48,713 bases of DNA from assembly GCA_000337115.1 (NCBI GenBank), contig AOIR01000038.1:62382-111094 (forward strand), written 5' to 3'. Source of the DNA: Natrinema thermotolerans DSM 11552. GTDB taxonomy: Archaea; Halobacteriota; Halobacteria; Halobacteriales; Natrialbaceae. Below the pieces are notes generated by a model. It made no database searches, was not told the DNA's origin, and was given only the letters and a program-made list of their open reading frames with translations. Positions 43,285 to 48,713 of this stretch are shown here, in pieces (the first letter of the stretch is position 1; each line of letters opens with the position of its first letter). The position numbers and the translations under genes were made by a program.

Positions 43285-45480
43285 CTAGAACGGACTCCCC
43301 GATTCGTCGGCGGTCGGCTCGGCCGAACCGACGTCGGCGGTGTTCTCGCCGAGCCACTCGAGCGCCTCGTCCACGTCGTGGGTCGGCGGTGAACACGTCC
43401 GATCGCGACAGACGTACAGCGTCGGCTCGCCGTCGCGGGCCTCGCGGCCGGCCCAGATCGGGGGCGCGTCCGCGAGCCCCAGCGTCTCGAGCCACGTCTC
43501 GAGGCCCGCCTCGGTCGGCGGCCGCAACGCGAACAGCCGATCGGGCAGGTACTGCGACGCGAACGCCTCGCGCCACTCGGTCGGCAACTCGTCGGCCGCG
43601 ACAGTCACCTCGAGCGCGCCGGCCGCCAGTCGATCGGCGGCGAGACACAGCGTCGCGTGTTCGAGCGCGTTTGCCTCGAGTTTGTTCGCGTGCGTCTCGA
43701 GGACGGTCGCGGCGATGTCGCCGAACTCGCTCGCTGCGAACTCGTCGAGCGCGAGCAGCGTTTCGACCGCCACGCCGGTCGACGAGGGCGTCGACTGGTC
43801 GCCCAGTTCCTGCGGTCGCGTCACGAGCGACTCGCCGCTCTCGGGCGTGAAATAGAGCGTTCCGCGGTCGGCGTCCCAGAACTCGGTCTCGATGACCCGG
43901 GCCAACTCGAGCGCGAAGGCGAGGTGGTCGACCTCGCCGGTGGCCTGATAGCAATCGAGCGCGCCACGAGCGAGGAAGGCGTAGTCCTCGAGGTAGCCGT
44001 CGACTTTGACGTCGCCAGCTTTGTAGCGCCGCGAGAGGCGCTGACTCTCGTCGTCCCAGAGCCGATCCCGGACGAACTCGAGGGCGTCGACGGCGGTTTC
44101 GGCGTACTCGTCCTCGCCGAGTACCAGCGCCGCCTCGGCGTAGGTCGAGATCATCAGCCCGTTCCAGCCCGCCAGTATTTTCTCGTCGCGGTCCGGCCGG
44201 GGCCGCTCCTCGCGGGCCTCGAACAGCCGCTTCCGGGCCGAGTCGAGTCGCTTCAAGACCTCGCTCTCCGCGAGGTCGAACTGCGAGGCCAGCTCAGACA
44301 CCCGGGCGATACGGTTGGGCTGGTTCTGCCCCTCGAAGTTGCCCGATTCCGTGATGTCGTACCGGGCACAGAACAGCGAGGCGTCGGTCTCGTCCGCGAT
44401 GACGTCGTGGACCTCCTCGGGGGTCCAGACGTAGAACGCGCCCTCCTCGCGCTCGCCCGTTTCGGGATCCTCGCTCTGGGCGTCGAGGGTGCTGAAGAAG
44501 CCGCCCTCGTCGTGGGTCAGCTCCCGATCGACGAACGCCAGCGTGTCCGCGACGGTCTCGGCATAGCGGTCCTCGCCGGTGAGCTGGTAGCCCGCGAGGA
44601 AGGCCCGTGGGATCTCCGCGTTGTCGTAGAGCATCTTCTCGAAGTGGGGAACCGTCCAGTCCCGGTCGACGCAGTAGCGATGAAAGCCGCCGCCGACGTG
44701 GTCGGCGAGTCCACCGGCGGCCATCGCGTCCAGCGTCTCCGCGAGTACCTCGCGGTACTCCTCGCGGCCGGTGCGGTCGTACGTCCGCGCGAGGACGCGC
44801 AGCCGCGAGGGCTGGGGGAACTTCTGCCCGGTCCCGAACCCGCCGTACTGGCGGTCGGCGCTCCGGAGGACGGCGTCGGCTGCCGCCTCGAGAACGTCGC
44901 TCGAGGGTGGTTCCGCGGCGCCGCCGGCGTCGACCCCCGCGGAATCCGGCGTCTCCTCGAGGCGGTCTGTCGCGGCGTCGGTCCACTGCTGGGCGCGGTG
45001 TTGCATCTCCTCGCGGTCCTCCTCGCTTTCCCAGGAGTCGCTGATCCGTTCACAGAGGTCCAAAAACCCGGGCTGGCCCCGCTTGCCCTCCCGCGGGAAG
45101 TAGGTCCCGATGAAGAAAGGCTTGCCCTCGGGCGTGAGCCACGCCGAGAGCGGCCAGCCGCCCTGTCCGCGGACGAGCTGGCAGACGGTCATGTAGATGC
45201 TGTCGACATCGGGACGCTCCTCGCGGTCGACCTTGATCGGGACGAAGTTCTCGTTGAGTACCTCGGCGACGGCCTCGTCGGCGAAGCTCTCTTCCTCCAT
45301 CACGTGACACCAGTGACACGCCGAGTAGCCGATCGAGAGGAAAATGGGCACGTCACGCTCTTTCGCGGCCGCGAGGGCCTGCTCGTCCCACGGTTGCCAG
45401 TTGACGGGGTTGTCCGCGTGCTGGCGCAGGTAGGGGCTTTCCTCCTCGTCGAGCCGGTTGCGCCGCGTCGGGTCGGTCAT
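43285..45480 (-). CDS. Thioredoxin-domain protein of the YyaL/DUF255 family
   Basis: The 731-residue protein has an N-terminal DUF255 thioredoxin-like domain (residues about 8-165) with YSACHWCHVME and GWPLSAWLTPEGKPFF. A long alpha-helical toroid-like region similar to six-hairpin glycosidases follows. The family is widespread and its biochemical role is not settled. Length is typical. ATG 45480 gives the family's usual opening NRLDEEESPYLRQHADNPVNW, shortened here to its key part. Confidence 0.93.
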   Translation of the reverse strand: MTDPTRRNRLDEEESPYLRQHADNPVNWQPWDEQALAAAKERDVPIFLSIGYSACHWCHVMEEESFADEAVAEVLNENFVPIKVDREERPDVDSIYMTVCQLVRGQGGWPLSAWLTPEGKPFFIGTYFPREGKRGQPGFLDLCERISDSWESEEDREEMQHRAQQWTDAATDRLEETPDSAGVDAGGAAEPPSSDVLEAAADAVLRSADRQYGGFGTGQKFPQPSRLRVLARTYDRTGREEYREVLAETLDAMAAGGLADHVGGGFHRYCVDRDWTVPHFEKMLYDNAEIPRAFLAGYQLTGEDRYAETVADTLAFVDRELTHDEGGFFSTLDAQSEDPETGEREEGAFYVWTPEEVHDVIADETDASLFCARYDITESGNFEGQNQPNRIARVSELASQFDLAESEVLKRLDSARKRLFEAREERPRPDRDEKILAGWNGLMISTYAEAALVLGEDEYAETAVDALEFVRDRLWDDESQRLSRRYKAGDVKVDGYLEDYAFLARGALDCYQATGEVDHLAFALELARVIETEFWDADRGTLYFTPESGESLVTRPQELGDQSTPSSTGVAVETLLALDEFAASEFGDIAATVLETHANKLEANALEHATLCLAADRLAAGALEVTVAADELPTEWREAFASQYLPDRLFALRPPTEAGLETWLETLGLADAPPIWAGREARDGEPTLYVCRDRTCSPPTHDVDEALEWLGENTADVGSAEPTADESGSPF

Positions 45481-45696
45481 GGCTCGCCCTACGGCCGGCC
45501 GCTGTAAAAGGCCGGCGTGCCCGCTGCTCGTCGGCGACTGGCGGACGGCATCGCTATCGGAGCCACTGAAACGATTCGCCCACCGATCACGACTCGCTCG
45601 CACAAACATCGCCAGTTCGGCGCCCGATACCGACCGGCTCCGAAACGGTGCCGCTGCCTCCGTTCGCGGCCCCGCGCTGGACGTGTCGGATTCGGA

Positions 45697-46323
45697 TCAG
45701 GGATCGTCCGATTCGGAACCGTCGTCGAAACCACCGCGACGCATCACGTCCGACGGATCGAACGGGACGAGGGCCCCGGCGATTTCGCCGCTGGGATGCG
45801 CTTCCGTATGAACGTTCACGTACGCCTCGCCGGCCTCGAGCTTGCCGAGCAGATCGTCGACGGTCTCCGATTCGGCCTCCGACACGCGTCCCTCCGCGAC
45901 GGCCTCGTCGGTGATCGTCCCGGCGTCCAAGATCCCGGAGAAACGGCCCTCCTCGAGGCGCTCGTCCTGCGTCAGGAAATCGTACAGCCAGACGGCGATC
46001 GGGCCGAGGGTCTCGTCCTCGTGAACGTGGCCCATAAACGCGTTCTCGAGGTTCGAGACCTGGAGAACGAACTTCAGCCCGTCCTGACGTTCCTGGACCA
46101 ACGCCGTTCCTCGTGCGTCCGTCTCGACCCCCTCTCGGGGCTCGAGAGTGGCGACGAAGAGGCCGGAGGGGGAAGACCGCTGGCCGTCTCCGGGGTCGTC
46201 ACCGTGGTTCCCGTCGCCGTTACGGTGGTCCTCGGCCGCTGCGACGCCGATACCGGTCGTACCGGCACCGAGGAGGGCGAGTCCTTTCAGCGCTGTCCGT
46301 CGAGTGGAATCGGGTTCGTGCAT
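45697..46323 (-). CDS. Secreted CHRD-domain protein
   Basis: The 208-residue protein has a Tat signal (STRRTALKGLALLG) and no lipobox cysteine, so it should be released or loosely surface-bound. Residues about 50-190 match a CHRD domain, with NAFMGHVHEDETLGPIAVWLYD and the ending AYVNVHTEAHPSGEIAGALVP shortened here to key pieces. CHRD domains were named from chordin and are common in exported prokaryotic proteins of unknown role. ATG 46323 is chosen because it begins right at the Tat signal. Confidence 0.9.
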   Translation of the reverse strand: MHEPDSTRRTALKGLALLGAGTTGIGVAAAEDHRNGDGNHGDDPGDGQRSSPSGLFVATLEPREGVETDARGTALVQERQDGLKFVLQVSNLENAFMGHVHEDETLGPIAVWLYDFLTQDERLEEGRFSGILDAGTITDEAVAEGRVSEAESETVDDLLGKLEAGEAYVNVHTEAHPSGEIAGALVPFDPSDVMRRGGFDDGSESDDP

Positions 46324-46510
46324 CGCGTTGGCACCTCCCGGCAACGAACGACGTGGGACACCATAGTACTCACACACCGACGCGATACGTCCGACAGTAA
46401 TCCGACGGTCTCCGCGCTGCAATCGCCCGTTTATCGCCGTCTGCGGCCAGACGGGCCACTACGGTCACCGAACGGCAAACTGAAGACCGGATCCGTCGGT
46501 CTCGAGGTCG

Positions 46511-48713
46511 CTACTGCGTCTTTTCCTGCAGCAGTCGTCGGAGTACGAGGTGGAGAACGCCGCCGTTCTCGACGTATTCGACAGCCATCGGCGTGTCGAC
46601 CTGTGCGGTGACCTCGAACTCGGTGACGGTGCCGTCGTCGGCTTCGGCGGTCACGGTCAGCTCGGCGTTGGGCTCGAGGCCGTCCTCTAAGCCCTCGATT
46701 TCGAAGTACTCGTCGCCCTCGAGGCCGAGTTCCTCCCAGCCCTCGCCGTCCTGGAACTGCAGGGGCAAGACGCCCATGCCGATGAGGTTGTCACGGTAGA
46801 TCCGCTCGTAGCTCTTGCCGATGGTCGCGCGGATACCGAGCAGGTCGGTCCCTTTCGCGGCCCAGTCACGGCTCGAGCCGGTCCCGAGTTCCTCGCCGGC
46901 CATGACGATCAGCGGCGTGTCTTCCTCGCGGTAGCGCTCGGAGGCTTCGAAGACGGTGGTCTCTTCGCCGGTCGGGTGGTGGACGGTGTAGCCACCCTCC
47001 TTGCCGTCCAGCAGTTCGTTTTTGATGCGGACGTTCGCGAAGGTACCGCGCATCATGACCTCGTGGTTCCCACGGCGCGAGCCGTAGGTGTTGAACTCGT
47101 AGGGTTCGACGCCGCGCTCTTTGAGCCACTGGCCGGCTGGCAGGTCCTCGCCGAACGGTCCGGCGGGGCTGATGTGGTCGGTCGTGACGGTGTCACCGAG
47201 CGTCAGCAGTGCGCGGGCGTCCTCGACGTTGTCGACGCCGGGTTTCTCGAGCGGGAAGTCCTGGAAGAACGGCGGCTCGCGGATGTACGTCGATTCGGGG
47301 TCCCAGTCGTAGACCGCGCCGGTCGGTGCGTCGAGTGCCTCCCAGCGCTCGTCGCCCTCGTAGACGCTGGCGTACTTCTCCTCGAACATCTCCGGGGAGA
47401 CGCTGTCGTGGATCGTGTCGCGGATCTCCTCGGTGTCGGGCCAGATGTCCTCGAGGTAGACTGCCTCGCCGTCGTCGCCGGTGCCGATCGGCTCGTTCTC
47501 GAGGTCGATATCCATCCGTCCCGCGAGGCCGTAGGCGACGACCAGCGGCGGGCTGGCGAGATAGTTAGCCTTGATTTTCGGGTGGATACGGGCCTCGAAG
47601 TTCCGATTGCCGGAGAGGACGCTCGTCGTCCAGAGGTCGTGTTCGTCGATGGCGTTCTCGATCGGCTCCGGGAGCGGCCCGGAGTTCCCGATACAGGTCG
47701 TACAGCCGTAGCCGACGACGTGATAGCCCAACTCCTCCAGATCGTCGAGCAGCTCCGCGCGCTCGAGGTACTCCGTGACGACGCGGCTCCCGGGCGCGAG
47801 GCTCGTCTTGACGTAGTCGGGCACCTCGAGTCCCCGTTCGGCCGCGTTACGGGCCAGCAAGCCGGCACCGACCATCACGGACGGGTTCGACGTGTTCGTA
47901 CAGGACGTGATCGCGCTGACGAGGACGTCGCCGTGACCGATCTCGATCTCGGTGCCGTCCTCGAGTTCGACGGGTACTTTCTCGTCGAGCGGGAGTCCGG
48001 GTCCAGCGTCGGTCGCGTCCGCCGCGCTCGCGCCGCTGCCGTCGCCGATCGCCGGCTCGCCGCCGGGACCGATGACGCCCTCCTCCTCGAGCAGGGCCGG
48101 GAAGTGGTCGTCGAGGTCGCCCATCGGGATTCGGTCGTGGGGCTTCTTGTGGCCCGCGAGGCTGGGTTCGACGTCGCCGAGGTCGAAGTCGACGGTCTCC
48201 GTGTACTCCGGTTCCTGTTCGCCGAACAGCCCCTGTGCCTCGAGGTACTCGCGGACGAGTTCGATGTGGTCCTCGTCGCGGCCAGTGAGTTCGAGGTACT
48301 CGAGGGTCTTTTCGTCGACGGGGAACATGCTGATGGTCGACCCCTGTTCGGGCGCCATGTTCGAGATGGTCGCCCGGTCCGCCACGGAGAGTTCCGAGAC
48401 GCCGGGACCGTAGAATTCGACGAACTTGTCGACGACGCCGACCTCACGGAGCCGCTCGGTAATGTGCAACACGAGGTCCGTCGCGGTCGCGCCGTCGGGG
48501 AGGTCGCCCGACAGACGGACGCCGACGACCTCCGGCAGGCTCATGTTGATCGGCTGGCCGAGCAGCGCGGCCTCGGCCTCGATACCGCCGACACCCCAGC
48601 CGACGGATCCGATACCGCCGATCATCGGGGTGTGGCTGTCCGTGCCGACGAGCGTGTCGGGCACGAGCCACTGCTCGCCGTCGACTTCGCGCTCGTGGAC
48701 GACGCGGCCGAGG
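46511..48713 (-). CDS. acnA: Aconitate hydratase AcnA (partial)
   Basis: The gene runs off the right edge, so the N-terminal part is missing; about 734 residues remain. The visible part has GTDSHTPMIGGIG near its start, SCTNTSNPSVM and GYGCTTCIGNSGPLPEP, which hold the three cysteines for the [4Fe-4S] cluster, and TTDHISPAGP with GSRRGNHEVMMRG in the swivel domain. It interconverts citrate and isocitrate in the citric acid cycle. The frame stays open through the last base, so the start lies beyond the window. Confidence 0.96.
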   Translation of the reverse strand, partial: LGRVVHEREVDGEQWLVPDTLVGTDSHTPMIGGIGSVGWGVGGIEAEAALLGQPINMSLPEVVGVRLSGDLPDGATATDLVLHITERLREVGVVDKFVEFYGPGVSELSVADRATISNMAPEQGSTISMFPVDEKTLEYLELTGRDEDHIELVREYLEAQGLFGEQEPEYTETVDFDLGDVEPSLAGHKKPHDRIPMGDLDDHFPALLEEEGVIGPGGEPAIGDGSGASAADATDAGPGLPLDEKVPVELEDGTEIEIGHGDVLVSAITSCTNTSNPSVMVGAGLLARNAAERGLEVPDYVKTSLAPGSRVVTEYLERAELLDDLEELGYHVVGYGCTTCIGNSGPLPEPIENAIDEHDLWTTSVLSGNRNFEARIHPKIKANYLASPPLVVAYGLAGRMDIDLENEPIGTGDDGEAVYLEDIWPDTEEIRDTIHDSVSPEMFEEKYASVYEGDERWEALDAPTGAVYDWDPESTYIREPPFFQDFPLEKPGVDNVEDARALLTLGDTVTTDHISPAGPFGEDLPAGQWLKERGVEPYEFNTYGSRRGNHEVMMRGTFANVRIKNELLDGKEGGYTVHHPTGEETTVFEASERYREEDTPLIVMAGEELGTGSSRDWAAKGTDLLGIRATIGKSYERIYRDNLIGMGVLPLQFQDGEGWEELGLEGDEYFEIEGLEDGLEPNAELTVTAEADDGTVTEFEVTAQVDTPMAVEYVENGGVLHLVLRRLLQEKTQ

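Overview
The window is chromosome-like DNA from a halophilic archaeon (class Halobacteria). The signs are very high GC with abundant CTCGAG-type codon pairs, acidic protein sequences, twin-arginine signals followed by lipobox cysteines on secreted proteins, TATA boxes about 25 bp upstream of leaderless start codons, bat-type (HTH_10) regulation, archaeal-type MetK and PyrBI, and no c-type cytochrome CxxCH motif in any respiratory protein read here. A genus cannot be fixed from the sequence.

Region 1 (1-1525) holds the end of a DUF411 lipoprotein gene, a metallo-beta-lactamase-fold protein and a small haloarchaeal protein. Region 2 (1777-20979) is the striking part: a mostly head-to-tail run of 16 genes that looks like a self-contained anaerobic respiration locus. 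It opens with a lipoprotein joining a CuA-type cupredoxin domain to a complete cytochrome d1 (NirS-type) propeller. Two cytoplasmic NirF-like propellers, a NirJ/Ahb-type radical SAM protein and a glutamyl-tRNA reductase follow; together these look like a heme d1 supply line. Next come the A-B-D-C genes of a type II DMSO-reductase-family molybdoenzyme (catalytic subunit, Fe-S subunit, chaperone, heme b subunit), a HEAT-repeat protein, an unknown protein, an Mrp ATPase carrying a DUF2249 tail, MobB, a WtpA/WtpB molybdate-tungstate importer lacking its ATPase gene, and an HTH_10 regulator. The simplest reading is that the molybdoenzyme reduces an oxyanion (nitrate is the natural guess) and the CuA-d1 protein reduces nitrite to NO, receiving electrons through copper rather than heme c.

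Region 3 (21159-36971) is mostly housekeeping: enoyl-CoA hydratase, PRC-barrel protein, a phasin-like protein with a long disordered tail, aspartate carbamoyltransferase (pyrB-pyrI), a RecA/KaiC-like protein, FKBP isomerase, CYTH protein, S-adenosylmethionine synthetase, an MFS transporter, ThiI, cysteine synthase and several haloarchaeal proteins of unknown function.

Region 4 (37062-42406) is a lower-GC catabolic cassette: class III aminotransferase, NhaC-type transporter and aldehyde dehydrogenase, each behind its own AT-rich promoter. Region 5 (42827-48713) has a thioredoxin-like protein, a YyaL/DUF255 protein, a secreted CHRD-domain protein and the C-terminal three quarters of aconitase AcnA, cut by the window edge. 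No rRNA, tRNA, CRISPR array or intact insertion sequence was seen. Family assignments and comparisons with known proteins rest on recalled motifs, not on database searches.
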